The notes below the pieces were generated by a model. It saw only the letters and a list, made by a program, of their open reading frames with translations. It had not been told where the DNA came from and did not search any database. This document shows positions 11,758 to 23,349 of a stretch of DNA of 64,000 nt, one piece after another. Position numbers and translations under genes: made by a program. Source of the stretch: Solanum dulcamara (taxonomy: Eukaryota; Streptophyta; Magnoliopsida; Solanales; Solanaceae); NCBI RefSeq assembly GCF_947179165.1, contig NC_077247.1, positions 14,335,501 through 14,399,500 on the forward strand, given 5' to 3'. The first letter of the stretch is position 1, and every line of letters begins with the position of its first letter.

Positions 11758-12745
11758 TAAAAGTAATTCTTCTCATGCGCCTTGAGTTGCCTTTTAGAAT
11801 AAGCTATCACTTTACCATTTTGCATTAGGACACAACTAAGACTAAGTCGTGAAACATCATAATACACCACAAACCCATCAGAACCATCCGATAAAGTTAA
11901 CACCGGAGAGGAGGTAAGCATGTCCTTCAACTTTTGGAATCTTTTCTCACTTGCCTCGGACCATTGTAAGTTCACCTTCTTTTAAGTTAAAGTAGTTAAA
12001 GGTGATGCAATGGAAGAAAAACCTACCACAAACCATCTATAATAACCGGCCAAACCCTAGAAACTTCGAATATCAAAATGATTCAATATTGTAGGCCAAT
12101 TCTTAAGCACCTTGATCTTCTTTAGATCAACCATCTTTCCTTCTTAGGAAACAATATGACCAAGAAAACCGAATGACCTTAACCAAAATTCACACTTGCT
12201 GAACTTTGCATACAATTGACGATCCGAGAATTTACAGCACCATCTTCAAATGATCAGCATGCTCTTCCTCACTCCGACAATAGAGCAAAATATCCTCAAT
12301 GAAGCCGATCCCGAACATATCCAAGTATTTCTTAAATACTCTATTAATCAAATCCATAAAACTTGCAGGGGCATTCGTTAGTCGAAAAGGCATAACGAAG
12401 AATTTAAATTGACCATACCGTATTTTAAAGGATGTCTTTGAAATGTTACACTCCCTCACTCGGAGTTGATATAACCCGATTGAATATAGATGTTTTAAAA
12501 GTAGCTTGCTCCTTGAAGTTGATCAAACAAGTCATCAGTCCTTGGAATAGAATACTTTTTCTTAATTGTGACCTTGTTCAACAACCGATAATCAATATAA
12601 TCCAAAGAGAACCATCCTTCTTTCTGACAAAGAGAATCGTAGCACCCCATGGAGAGATACTCAGTCTAATGAAATGCTTATCTAGAAAATCCTTCAACTT
12701 ATGCTTTAACTCTTTCAATTATGCTGGAGCCATTCGATAAGGAGG
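11758..12745 (-). pseudogene. E4 reverse transcriptase and RNase H, broken
   Basis: High to low: the RT start box (M-A-P-A near 12730), L-R-V-R/M-R-E-C-N-I-S-K (12450), [16 protein letters not shown], and the catalytic F-I-E-D-I-L-L-Y (near 12300), where the first Asp of the family F-I-D-D is Glu. RNase H follows: W-S-E-A-S-E-K-R-F-Q-K-L-K-D, V-Y-Y-D-V-S-R and Q-N-G-K-V-I-A-Y-S-K-R-Q-L-K-A-H-E-K-N, ending abruptly at the 11757/11758 junction. The rest of RNase H and an integrase are missing on this side. Confidence 0.82.
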
Positions 12746-13440
12746 AATAGAGATAGGATGCGTATCAAGATGAGATTGATACCAAAGTCTATTTCCCTTT
12801 TGGGAGGATTACCTAGGATATCTTTGGGAAAAACTTTTGGATACTCATTAACAACTTAAACTGAATCAAGGCTAGGAATCTCAGAGTTAGTATCTCTAAC
12901 CCAAACTAGATGGTAGATACAAGCTTTGGAAATCATTTTCTGAGCTTTAAGACATGAGATAAATTGAACTTTGAACATAGAAATACTATGCATTCATTCT
13001 AGGAGTTGCTCAATTGGAAACTAAAACTAAACTACACGGGTTCTACAACACATAGAGGAATAACATGCATAAAGCTAATCCATACTAAGAATAATATAAA
13101 AATCAGTCATATCAAGCTCTACTAGATCAATGGAGGTGACTCTATGAAACTTAAACTAGACAATTTCTATAGACTCTTTTTTCCTTAACCGACTCTCCTA
13201 CGGGGAGTATGAATAGAAAAAGTCTTGATCAATACTTTAGGGCTAACATCAAACCTCATGGCCACATAAGGAGTAACAAAAAATAAATTTTCGCCCGGAT
13301 CAAGCAAGGCATAAAAATCATAATGAAAGAACCATAACATACTAGTAACAATATGGGGAGTCTCCTCCTCCTCTTGCCTACCATGAAGAGCATAGAACTG
13401 GTTGTTGCGTTGACCACCCTTTGGTTGAGCTTGGGCCACT
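12746..13440 (-). pseudogene. E4 protease and linker
   Basis: Gypsy aspartic protease remnant. The open stretch 13185-13439 carries Y-A-L-H-G-R-Q-E, then A-L-L-D-P-G-E-N-L-F-F-V-T-P (active-site Asp; the family usually has D-P-G-A or D-S-G-A, so the E is odd) and F-D-V-S-P. Downstream (12746-13180) the second half and the linker are readable in pieces with stops, including the dipeptide-rich pre-RT segment near 12800. It would have cut the Gag-Pol polyprotein. Confidence 0.75.
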
Positions 13441-14261
13441 TATTGGACTTGGCCTCCATGAAAAACTTATCCTTGAGTATTAGCATCCTTAACCTTGCTC
13501 TCCTTAGAATGATGACCCATCCTGCCATATCAAAAGCACACATTCAAACCCGCTAGACATTCTCCCTTGTGGTTCTTCCCACACTTCTTGCATGCGGGGG
13601 TAACTTGTCCAATTGGGGTACCTCATTAAGGCTTAAGGTTGGGAACCTATATTTATCAAACCTTGGAGTATTAGCATTCGAAGAACCTTGACTTGAATAC
13701 CTTTGACAAAAATACAGACGTCCACCACTTTTGAACCTAGCATGAGAGGAATCACCACCGTCTATCCTTGCTCTTTTGGACTTCGTAGTTTTCTCCCTTA
13801 GCTTCTCATCCTCTATTTTCTCCCCATAGGTCATTAGTCTAGAGATGCCCATTTCTCGAATCAACATGGTCGTCTTGCATTCTTTAGAAATAGAATCCAA
13901 CACGAACTTGCTCATATTAGCTCTTGGGTCGGCAACCACAAATGGAGCATACTATGACAATTGGGTGAACTTGAGGGCGTACTCCGTCACACTTATACCT
14001 CCTTTCTTAAGATTGATGAAATCTTGTATCTTGGCCTCCCTTAACTCCAATGGAAAGAAGCGATCAAGAAACACTCTTTTGAACTCTTTCCAAATTATAG
14101 GATCCACCTCTCTAGGCCTCTCACTCTTCTATTGTTCAACTAAATTTGAGCAAAAACCTTATTGCAAACTTTGCCCTATCAACAGGCTACTCCCCATTAT
14201 CTCTACAATCTTATAAATGCTTTCAACAAATGCTTGTAGATCCTCATCCACCTTGGAACAC
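13441..14261 (-). pseudogene. E4 gag, 5' truncated
   Basis: Capsid remnant beginning in mid-gene: S-K-V-D-E-D-L-Q-A-F-V-E-S at the high-coordinate end, directly joined to LTR A4 at about 14262, so the gag start, leader and primer site are missing. Open stretch 13553-13939 has D-P-R-A-N-M-S-K-F-V-L-D-S, K-E-C-K-T, E-M-G-I-S-R-L-M-T-Y and K-L-R-E-K. The CCHC nucleic-acid knuckle (about 13503-13545) is ruined: the second Cys reads TAT, the last Cys reads AGC and a TGA stop lies between. Confidence 0.78.
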
Positions 14262-16159
14262 AAATTAGGTAAAATATGCATTAGTACATAGAAGGTACTA
14301 AGTATGTGAGATATGCATGACCAATAAACATAGGAAATAATCAATATGAATCATGGGATACAAGAACAATATCATTTAAAACATACATAACATCATGAAA
14401 ACATTTAAAACATTCATATAATTGGTCAATGCATTAAAATCTCATAATTATCATGAAGACTCATAACTCAACTATAACTGTGTGGGATAAGACCTTTAAC
14501 TGACCTCTTAAAACCATGCGAGCTATAACATTGAATCCGATGTAACTCCCACATCGAGAAGAGAAAGGCAACTTTTCTAGGTAGACTCCATGAGAACAAC
14601 TTGAACTTTGTTAGATATATGTGGATCCACTAGCTAAGCCATAAAGGCAACCTATGGGGGCAACATAGTTTAGGACTTTAAGTTTCTACTAGGATTCCCT
14701 TGGGTAACTAAATATGTTACCGAACCAAACCCCACCAAGAAGTACTCTATGTGCTTAGTTAATAACCCAACAAAATTCATTAGAAACATCAAAACATTAT
14801 CATTAACTTCATCATAAAAATAATCATAAGAGTAGATCATTAACTTTGGTGATTCATAAAAATCTATAACTTTGGTGAGAATTGTACTTATCACCATCTA
14901 AATAAGATTTGGGTAAGAATTGGCCTTATCAGACAATAATAACTTCCTTAGCTCATAATTCATCAACATCATAACTTTTATCATTCAATCATAAATCTTA
15001 ACTTTATTTATAAAATTTTCTTTTGAAAATCAGTGTATTCATAGTCAAAACTCATGCAAAACATCATTGAACCTCATAATCAAAATTGAAAATAAGCTTC
15101 TTACATGGGCATTGATAATTCTTCTTAAAATCATGCATTTAATGTAGGATCATGTCTATAATTATCATTGATAACAATTCAAAACATAATTTAAACAGCC
15201 CAATGCAATTCACCAAAACTAAGCTTAGAAATTCATTGAAATTCAAGATATCTTTTGAAGAAACCTTGGGACTTCATGGGTGAAAGGAACCTATGCAACA
15301 ATCCTCATGTACCTTTAATGAATTTGAACTTGGAATTGAGAAAGGAGACTTATTCTTGAAGAAACCCTAGCCAAAAACCTTGATGAAGAAGATAAACTCT
15401 TGAAGGAACCTTGAGAGAGAAGTCTTAAAGTTAGTGGAGAGTTAATGAGGAAAAGGAATAGACTTAGGAGTATTTAGGAAAATTACATATTGAATCTACT
15501 TCCGAAAAGGTCCACATACTTTAATGAGGTATAACCCTCATTAAAACTGAATTCAGAACCAATAATGGACCATCACCACAGACATGAAGGGTTCCACCAT
15601 CTGTGGTCCCCTCTATGAAGTTGGATTTGGAAATTCTAAAAAGAATATTAGGAAGGCTGCCCACCACAAGACCCACCATAGACCATGGTGGTTTCCTTGG
15701 ATTAACATTCTTGGTGTTTGCATAAATAGTTTCAAGACTTCTTTCACGAAGATGATGATGGTCCATGAATAACAGGCATAGTGCAGGACCTTCAGGAGGG
15801 TCTACAGGGGTGCTCAGCATGGGACTCACCAAGGTTCATGAAGGTATATACGACCTGTGGTGGTGAGATGTGTTCTTGGACCTTTGGAAATTTTCTGATG
15901 GTCTTAGGGGAAGGGTCACTACGGCGGGTACAATAGCTCTTAGGGCTCACCACATTACCATTGTCCCTTGTGTGGTCCCTTTTCATGCAAGACTGAGGCC
16001 CAAGGACTCCACCATGGTGTCGCACCATGAGGTGTGGTATGGACCATCACCCATGATGGCCTTCGTGATCATTACCTAGTGCTAAAAACTAAATTGTTCG
16101 GGATTTAATATTTTGTTCCTTATTTTGTCTGACCTTCCAATGTCCGGGGTCTTATAATA
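14262..16159 (-). repeat. LTR A4 (shared middle LTR of E4)
   Basis: Minus-strand LTR starting at 16159 with TATTATAAGACCCCGG (TG mutated to TA), preceded on the minus strand by a purine-rich GGGGAGATA tract (16160-16175) that marks it as a 3' LTR. It holds the palindrome array (15540-16070), a decayed donor site (about 15306-15315), and the conserved GGATCCACTAGC block (14623-14640). Its 3' end is missing: it runs straight into gag at 14262. Confidence 0.72.
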
Positions 16160-16175
16160 TCTCCCCAATGAGAAC

Positions 16176-17298
16176 ATTCTTCATCGAATTGGACTCAATC
16201 TAGCATGAAAGGAAATGGAAAGGAGCATAGTAGCACAATATGAATACAAAACATTTCGATACTGCATAAAATAGGAAATCCTTAATCCCAAGCAGAAACA
16301 TAACTTTAAAATTGTTTTCATGAACATGAATGCATACGAAACCAAGGGAACAACTGAAATACATGATTTGGGTTGGTTGGATCATGAAAGAACTAAATAC
16401 CCTAACTAGGAATGGAAAGAAAGAGATGAGGATATCGGCACATCATATCGTCTTTGGCTTCCCATATAGCACCATCAAACTCTTGATTCCTCCATAACAA
16501 GTTAACTGAAACTATCTCTTTCTTTCTCAACTTTCTAACTTATCGGTCTAAGATTTCAACTGGAACCTTCTCATATGAAGGACTCTCATTAACCTCAATG
16601 CTTTCCAATGGAACAATGGAGATAGGATTATGAAAAAACTTCCTCAATAAATATGCATGGAACACTAGATGTACCTATGCCAAATCAGAAGGGAAACTCA
16701 ACTCATAATACACCTTACCGAATCGCCTCAAAATCTGAGATGGGCCAACATAACGGGGTCTTAGCTTCCATTTCTTACCAAGATACAATACACTATTCAT
16801 GGGTGAAATTTCAAATAAACCAAATCATTTACCTCAATTTCAAGTTCCCTTTATCTCACATATGAATAGGACTTTTGTCAGATTTGGGCCGCTTTCAATC
16901 TTCTCTAATAAGTCTAACCTTCTCCATAGTCTCAAATACTAACTCGAGTGTTATCAGAGCAACTTTACCTACCTCAAACCAAATGATAGGGATATACATT
17001 TCCTACCATGCAAAGTTTAAAAAAGAGCCATATCAATGCTAGAGTGATAAGTGTTACTATAAGCAAACTGTATCAATGGAAAATAATCATCCCAATTTTA
17101 TTAAAAATCAATCACATATTCTCTCAAAATATTCTTTAATGTTTGAATGGTACGCTTGACCTGAGCATCCATTTATGAGTGAAAATTGTACTAAGTTTCA
17201 GTTGAGTACCAACACTATTTTTGAAGGATTTCCAAAAGAGATGTAAACTGAGTAGTTCGATCCAAAATTATAAACAATGGATCACAATTAAGCTTGAG
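16176..17298 (-). pseudogene. E4 integrase core end, C-terminal domain and chromodomain-like tail
   Basis: High to low: second catalytic Asp in I-I-L-D-R-T-T-Q-F-T-S (near 17260), D-A-Q-V-K-R-T-I-Q-T-L-K-N-I-L (17160), the C-terminal box with P-V/L-V-F-H and F-H-N-P-I-S-I-V-P-L-E (near 16620), then V-P-V-E-I-L-D-R followed by a stop, V-R-K-L-R-K-K-E-I-V-S-V-N-L-L-W-R-N-Q-E (near 16500) and A-I-W-E-A-K-D-D-M. The upstream half lies beyond the A2 insertion (19589-19892). 16176-16430 is 3' untranslated sequence. Confidence 0.78.
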
Positions 17299-19588
17299 TG
17301 TAAGATCCCAGAAATTTGGAAAGTCATAAAATATAGAGAAAAGGATGAAAACTCAGAAAAATACAATCTTTAGCACCAAGTGGCGACCATGGAAGGCCAT
17401 CACGGGCCATGGTATGCACCACTCCTCACGATGATACACCCTGATGGTGATTCAAGTACTCAGTCCTACAGGGTGAGTTCCACGATAAGGGGCCATGGAC
17501 CTGGTGAGCACTACGAGCTGCGAAGCCCTCCGTTATGACCCTTCCCCTAAGACCTCAGAAGAACTTTCCATAGAGAGGACTACGAGTGAAAATCACGGGC
17601 CGTGGATCTCTTGATTGACCATGGTGTACTCTGTGGTGGTCACTTTTGTAGGTTCTCCTACATCTCCAGCACCATGACCACGTTTCAAGGGCTGTGATGA
17701 CCTCCATGGACCGTAAAGGTCTTCGTAGAGGAAGTTCAGAGACTTTCCTACAAAACCCAAAATTTTCTCCTCTAAGTCATTTACTAGGGATATCCCACAG
17801 GCCGTGGTGATCACCATAGGACATGATGTGTCCTCCGTGTAGCCAGTCTGGCTAGTTTTTAAAAGGGGTGTTTTAGTCTTTACTAATGTTTTAATATCAA
17901 AGTCTGCTCATTTTAGATACTGAATTGACTCTATCTAAGGACCCTAAGTTATTCCAATCCCTCATTCTCGCACTTAGACTCAAACATACAGAGTTCTTTG
18001 CACTTAAGTTCTCCCAAGGGTTTCAAGAATTGTTAGGATTTCATTCCAAAGAGCTTCAAGACTCTACTTTCAAGCTTGCTTTGGGTGTTATTCCCCAAGG
18101 TATGTAGGTCTCATTCATGGGTTCTTCAACCCATGGACCCCAAGTATTTTCTAAACTCTATAGTTCAATTTTAATTAATGAAATCTTATGGGTTTTTATA
18201 TTATGATTTCAAATGCATAGATTCTTGAATATTTGAAGTTTACTTAGGTATGTTAGCTAATATTGACTCTTAATTTCATAAAATGGTTACTTTATCAAAG
18301 GTCCTTACATGAAGGCTTGAAAAGAAAGTATTGAAGTGTATTGGTGGGTAATTTTAAAGATGTTTTAATTGATGCATACACTACTCTCATGCATGCTATT
18401 ATGGATTTTGAATAATTTAAAGGTTGAAAGAGTAGAACCCACCTATTTTTACTACATTTTATAAACAATTGAATGAAAATCTTTGACTCTAGAATGAATA
18501 TTTATGAAATTAATGTTTGTGATGAAAAAGAAGTCTTATGAAATGAAATAATGATGAAATGATATGAATGATGATGACAGGGCTTCTTAGCTAAAGAATG
18601 GATTCTTTATATGGTAAGGACAATTCGTACATATTTGGAAAGGTTTTCAATGAGCTATTCTACCGAATATTATGTTTGATGATCTAAAGCTATGCAATGA
18701 TTATATTCTATGATATATGCCTATTCCGTGGGAATGACATAGCAATAAATGGGGCATTGAGGTGGGATTCGGTAAAGGAATCCTAGTAGCAACCCCTTGT
18801 CTCATTAACTATGCATCAATATAGGTGTTCTTATAGACTTAGGCTAGTGGATCCAGAAAAGCCTTAAAGTTAAAGTTAAAGTTAAAGAAATGAATGAAGT
18901 TGACGGAGCTCTACCTGGCAAGTAGGCTCCCCGTGCCAACTTAGGGGGTTATGTTGGTTTCCATATAATAGCTCGCATGGTCTTAAATGTTGGTTATAGT
19001 AATCTTCCCACAAACAAATGAATGTTTCAAATGCTATCCACATGATTGATTATGCATGTATTGCAGTATGTTTCTTAATGCCTTAATGTCCTAATGTTTC
19101 CTAAATGTTCATTCATGCCTACACACATAGTATATTTAAAGAACTAACGCATATTTTATTGTCGACATGGTATCACCATATAGGTACTGGTGTTGCTCCG
19201 CATTAACCTCCTCATGGCTAGTTTGATCGTTGAACACTACATAGTTGGTGAGTTTCCATGTTAAGAGAACAATATCCCATTTCTTTTTCCTAGTGTATGA
19301 CATACATAGAATTTTGGTTATCTTTAGGTACTTTTGAAACTACATTTGAGGTTGAGCTAGGGACATCTCTTAGCCCCAACTAAGTCTAAAGATGTAGATG
19401 ATATTTGACATTGTTAATGTTTCCAACTCTATGTTGTTTCTCTAAATCCCATTATCCATTTTAATTTTGTTTATTATTGAATGTCTTTACCTATGAAAAG
19501 CTAAATGAATAATAAGAGGCTTGGGTGAGGTACTTTCGGGTGTCTCATTCGTTATGTCACGTCTAGGACTTAGGCGTAGGTCATGAAA
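17299..19588 (+). repeat. LTR A2, solo LTR inside the E4 integrase
   Basis: Complete-looking LTR of 2290 bp in the opposite direction to its host. Starts TGTAAGATCCCAG, ends in a degenerate GGTCATGAAA. It splits the E4 integrase between the Y-I-R-E-L segment (right side) and the segment leading to I-I-L-D-R (left side); the two sides continue each other. No internal region accompanies it, so it is a solo LTR from LTR-LTR recombination. I could not find a convincing 5-bp target duplication (left TTGAG, right AATCA). Carries the palindrome array (17380-17830), AGGTATGT (18098-18105) and GGATCC block (18842-18855). Confidence 0.78.
18863..18887 (+). repeat. short TTAAAG tandem repeat in LTR A2
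   Basis: Three to four copies of a TTAAAG unit next to the conserved GGATCCACTAGC block. The same CTTTAA repeat stands beside that block in the LTRs of E2 (about 40760 and 47740, opposite strand) and C (about 52770), so it is an LTR feature and not a random microsatellite. Confidence 0.6.
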
Positions 19589-19892
19589 AATCAATTCTCG
19601 TATATATAATCTAGTATAGTGCTCAACTTAATATGATGTCTTAACGCAGAGAAAATGATTTGACTTAGTCATTTGTTCAATAATCACCCAAATGGAATAA
19701 TGTTTCCTAGGAGTATGAGGTAAACAAGTAACAAAGTTCATATTCAAGGCTTCCCACTTCCAAGTAGGAATCTCAATGTTTTGAGTCAAACCTCCTGCTT
19801 TCTGATGCACAACTTTCAGTAGTTGACAATTAGGACACTTAATCACGAATTCTGTAATTTCTCTTTTCATAACATCTTTGTGGAACAGGGAT
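19589..19892 (-). pseudogene. E4 integrase N-terminal half
   Basis: Open stretch 19628-19870 shows the zinc-binding C-P-N-C-Q, then I-P-T-W-K-W-E-A-L-N-M-N-F-V (family M-D-F; the first catalytic Asp is Asn here), L-P-H-T, S-I-W-V-I-I-E, T-K-S-N-H-F-L and V-K-T-S-Y followed by a stop and R-L-Y-I-R-E-L. The HH half of the zinc finger is absent because the sequence changes to LTR A5 at about 19893. Confidence 0.85.
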
Positions 19893-21571
19893 GTAATATG
19901 GAATCTGATTTAACTCACACATCAAGAAGAGAGAGGCCACTTGCAAAGGTAGACTCTGTGAGAACAACTTTAACTTTGTGAACTATATGTGGATCCACTA
20001 GCTAAGCCATAAAGGAAACCTACGGGGGAAACATAGTTTGGGACTTTGGGTTGCTACTAGGATTTCCTTCGGTAACTGACTATGTTACCAGATCGAACCC
20101 CACCTGAAATTCCTTTGGGTGCTTAGTCAATGTCACAACGTAATTCATCACAAATATCAAAACATTATCATTAACTTCATCATAAAAATAATCATAAGAA
20201 TATCTAAGTAACTTTAGTAATTAATAGGAATCCATATCTTTGGTCAGAATTGTCCTAATCACCATCTAAACATGATATGGGTGAGAATTATCCTTATCAC
20301 ACAATAATAAATTCCTTTTATCATAATTGATCAGGATCATAACTTTCATCATTAAATCATCAACCTCAACTTCATTTATAAAATTTTCTTTTAAAAATCA
20401 TTCAAGTCATAATCAAAACTCGTGTAAATCATCATTGAACCTTATAATCTTAATTGAAAGTAGCTTTATCCATGGGCATTCATAATTCAACTTTAAATCA
20501 TGAAATTAATGTAGAATTATGTCTATAATAATCATTGATAATAATTAAAAATATAATTTAAATAGCCCAATGCAATTCATCAAACATGGGGTTAAAAATT
20601 AATTGAAATTCAAGAGATCTTTTAAAGAAACCTTGGGACTCCATGGGTGAAAGGAACCCATGGATCAATCCCCACATTCATTGAATAGATTTGAACTTGG
20701 AATTGAGAAATGAAATTTGTTCTTGAAGAAACCCTATCAAAAAATCTTGATGAAGAAGATAAACTATTGAAAGAACCTTGAGAGAGAAAGTTGGTTCAGA
20801 TTTAACGAGGGAAAAGAATAGACTTAGGAGTATTTAAGACAATTACATAATAAATCTGGTCCCAAAAATTTCCACATACATTAATGAGGTATAGGGAAAA
20901 GATTAAATTAACCATCATTCAAACTGAATTCACAACCCATAATGGTCCATCACCATGGATTGTGAATGGCACTACGATCCGTGGTTCTCTCCGTGAAGTT
21001 AAACTTGGAAAATATGACAAGAATATTAGGATGGATGCCCACCACGAGACCTACTAGGCCCCGTGAAGGGCACAACGGTCCAAGGTGGTCTTCCGTGGTG
21101 AATTCCTTAGATTAACATTCTTGGGTTTGCAGGAATTGTTTCAGGACTTCTTTCAAGGAGACCATAATGGTCCATAAAGGTCATTATAGTCTGTGAATAA
21201 TATGCATTTCATAGGACCTGCAAGAGGGTCCGTAGGGGTGCTCACCACGAGACCCACCATAGTTAGTGAAGGACTATACAACTCGTGGTGGTGAGGCATG
21301 GTCGTGGCCCTTAGGAAATTTTTTGAGGGCATTAGGGAAGAGGTCACCACGGAGGGCACCACGGATCATGATGGTCACCATGGATTATGGTCCCTTCCCT
21401 ACAGGATTGAGGCCCAGGAACTCCACCACAGTTGCACACCATAAAAGGTGGTGCGGACCATGGCCCGTGATCGCCTTTGTGGTCATCACCTGGTGCCAAA
21501 ACTCTGAATTTTCTGGGCTTTCATCTTTTGTTCCTCATTTTTTCTAAACTTTCAACTTCTGAGGTATTACA
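19893..21571 (-). repeat. LTR A5 (outer 5' LTR of E4), 3' truncated
   Basis: Starts at 21571 on the minus strand with TGTAATACCTCAGAAG. Contains the palindrome array (20935-21500) and the GGATCCACTAGC block (19991-20008), aligning closely with A4. It breaks off at 19893 about where A4 is at position 14530 and joins integrase, so the LTR end, primer site, gag, protease and RT were removed by one deletion. Confidence 0.7.
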
Positions 21572-23336
21572 CATACATCAGAAAGCTTTGATATGCTCTA
21601 GCATATCCCATAATCTTACATCAGAAAGCCTATAGAAACTATGTCAATTTTGGAATCATACCTCTTAATAATTACACAGAAAATTAGGAGCTCCAAGAAT
21701 CTTATATTGGATACGATGTACAGAACTCTAACATATTCAAGAATCTGACATCGGAATAGTAATACTAGCTAGCCCCTCCCAAAATCTACCCTCCGGTAAG
21801 CTATACTGCTAAAATGGATAAGGTCCTGAAAAAGTCTAGATATTCATCTCTCTATAGCCATGCAACCATACATACTAATAGGGCTACCTAAAGGTTAAAA
21901 CCTAGCCAGAATTTTGGTACCAAACCCTATACATTCTAGAATCTAGACCCACGGGCCACAAGAACCAACATCCAAAGTTAATAATAGCCAAACTAGACTA
22001 ATGCTGAATAACATTATTACTAAGGGCATTCTAGCTTATTCACAACCGACATGAACAAGTACGACATCAGATGAATCACTATTCGAAAAAACACAAAGTA
22101 AGGCCAAATCTATACAAATATGGGAATACTAAGGAATCGTGCTAAATACCAACCCAACACTTAGCAAATTATTAAGCTAGAACAATCAACGAACAAGGTC
22201 TAAGAATAGTAAGTTGTATCCTACCTCTAAGTCAAACACACACTCTCCAAACATCTTAACTGGTGCTTATCTCTTTTGACACACCTATGAATGATACCAC
22301 ACTATCAAAATAGTAATTTCCATATCAATACGATCATTTGGACACCTAAATTACAACAAATGATATTGTGGGACCCACATAGGGAATACTGAAATTGACT
22401 CCATCAATGAGTCCTCAACAGTTCAAAGAAATTGTGCCCCAAAAATGAGTACAATCAGAGCCTTAACAAAGCCAAAATATCCCACAACTTAATCTAGGTA
22501 AACAACATTCAAATTTAAGCTTAAAAATAAGGAATTAATGGAACTTACGAGTTTCATAGCAAGATTGAAAATTCCAACAACATTCCTAAGATAAATCAAA
22601 GTCGAACCACTATAATCTCAGTAAAAATTGCCATGATTGGTCTCACAAGAAATTCCCCTCATTTTTGAAAATGAGAAGAACGTATGGATATAATAACCAG
22701 CGATGACTACTATGCAGCTAAATAACATAGCAACCAAGTGGTTGCATTAGTAGACAAGCCCATTTTGATCTAACCTCGCTAAAGCGATCCCTAGGCAGCA
22801 AAAGAAGATACACTAGAAGGCGGACACCAAAAAAATTATTATGTCCCAATGGACTCTAATCGGGTGCTTGGGATTGGTTCAAAACCCCATGGATGCAAAA
22901 AACTATGCTACCCCACCCAATTTGACAATTCAAACTAAATAGGGATATTGAAACTTCCAAGATAGGTTGTCTCGACAAAAAGTGGGTCCTAAACCTAGTC
23001 TCTATTTTAAACATAGGTCATAAGGTTACTCAAAATGAGTCTGGAAGCCTTGTGACCTGAACCAGGGGTCTATCTAGAACAAACTTGAAGTTTCAAAGCT
23101 AAGATAACTATTAAAATGGTATTATAAGATTGTTTATATGAAGTTTTAACCAAAGTCAACTATTTAAACTTCAAAAGCTCCAAAATAGGAAAACTTGCAT
23201 AAAATCCCAATGAACAACCTCATGACTGAACTATAAGTCCCAAAAAATCACAAAAGACTTAGATTAGTTATAGGAAAGCTCTAAAGGTTGAAAAAACAAA
23301 ATAATTAAGATGTTAACCTAGAGGGTCATTATAATA
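21572..23336 (-). repeat. LTR F3 (3' LTR of E7)
   Basis: The start is at 23336 (TATTATAATGACCC read on the minus strand; TG decayed to TA), preceded by a purine-rich tract like that of E6. About 22200-23336 is clearly related to LTR F of E6 (the AATTTAAGC and GTGGGACCC blocks). About 21572-22200 is less similar, and its exact end next to LTR A5 is uncertain. A GTAAGT donor-like site is at 22543-22548 on the minus strand. Confidence 0.6.
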
Positions 23337-23349
23337 TCTACTACTAAAA

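Larger units (their letters stand above)
11758..21571 (-). mobile_element. E4: tandem (multi-LTR) Ty3/gypsy complex
   Basis: Read on the minus strand: LTR A5 (21571 to 19893), integrase (19892 to about 16190, split by solo LTR A2), polypurine-like tract, LTR A4 (16159 to 14262), then gag, protease, RT and RNase H (14261 to 11758). LTR A4 is thus the 3' LTR of one internal region and the 5' LTR of the next, a tandem arrangement typical of unequal recombination between related elements. The LTR-to-coding junctions (A5 to integrase; A4 to mid-gag) are deletions. The right flank (21572 on) shows no polypurine tract, consistent with A5 being the outer 5' LTR. Confidence 0.65.

Noticed and set aside
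17294..19593. Target-site duplication for solo LTR A2
   Set aside because: TTGAG on the left and AATCA on the right do not match in any simple register; boundaries rest on LTR homology instead.
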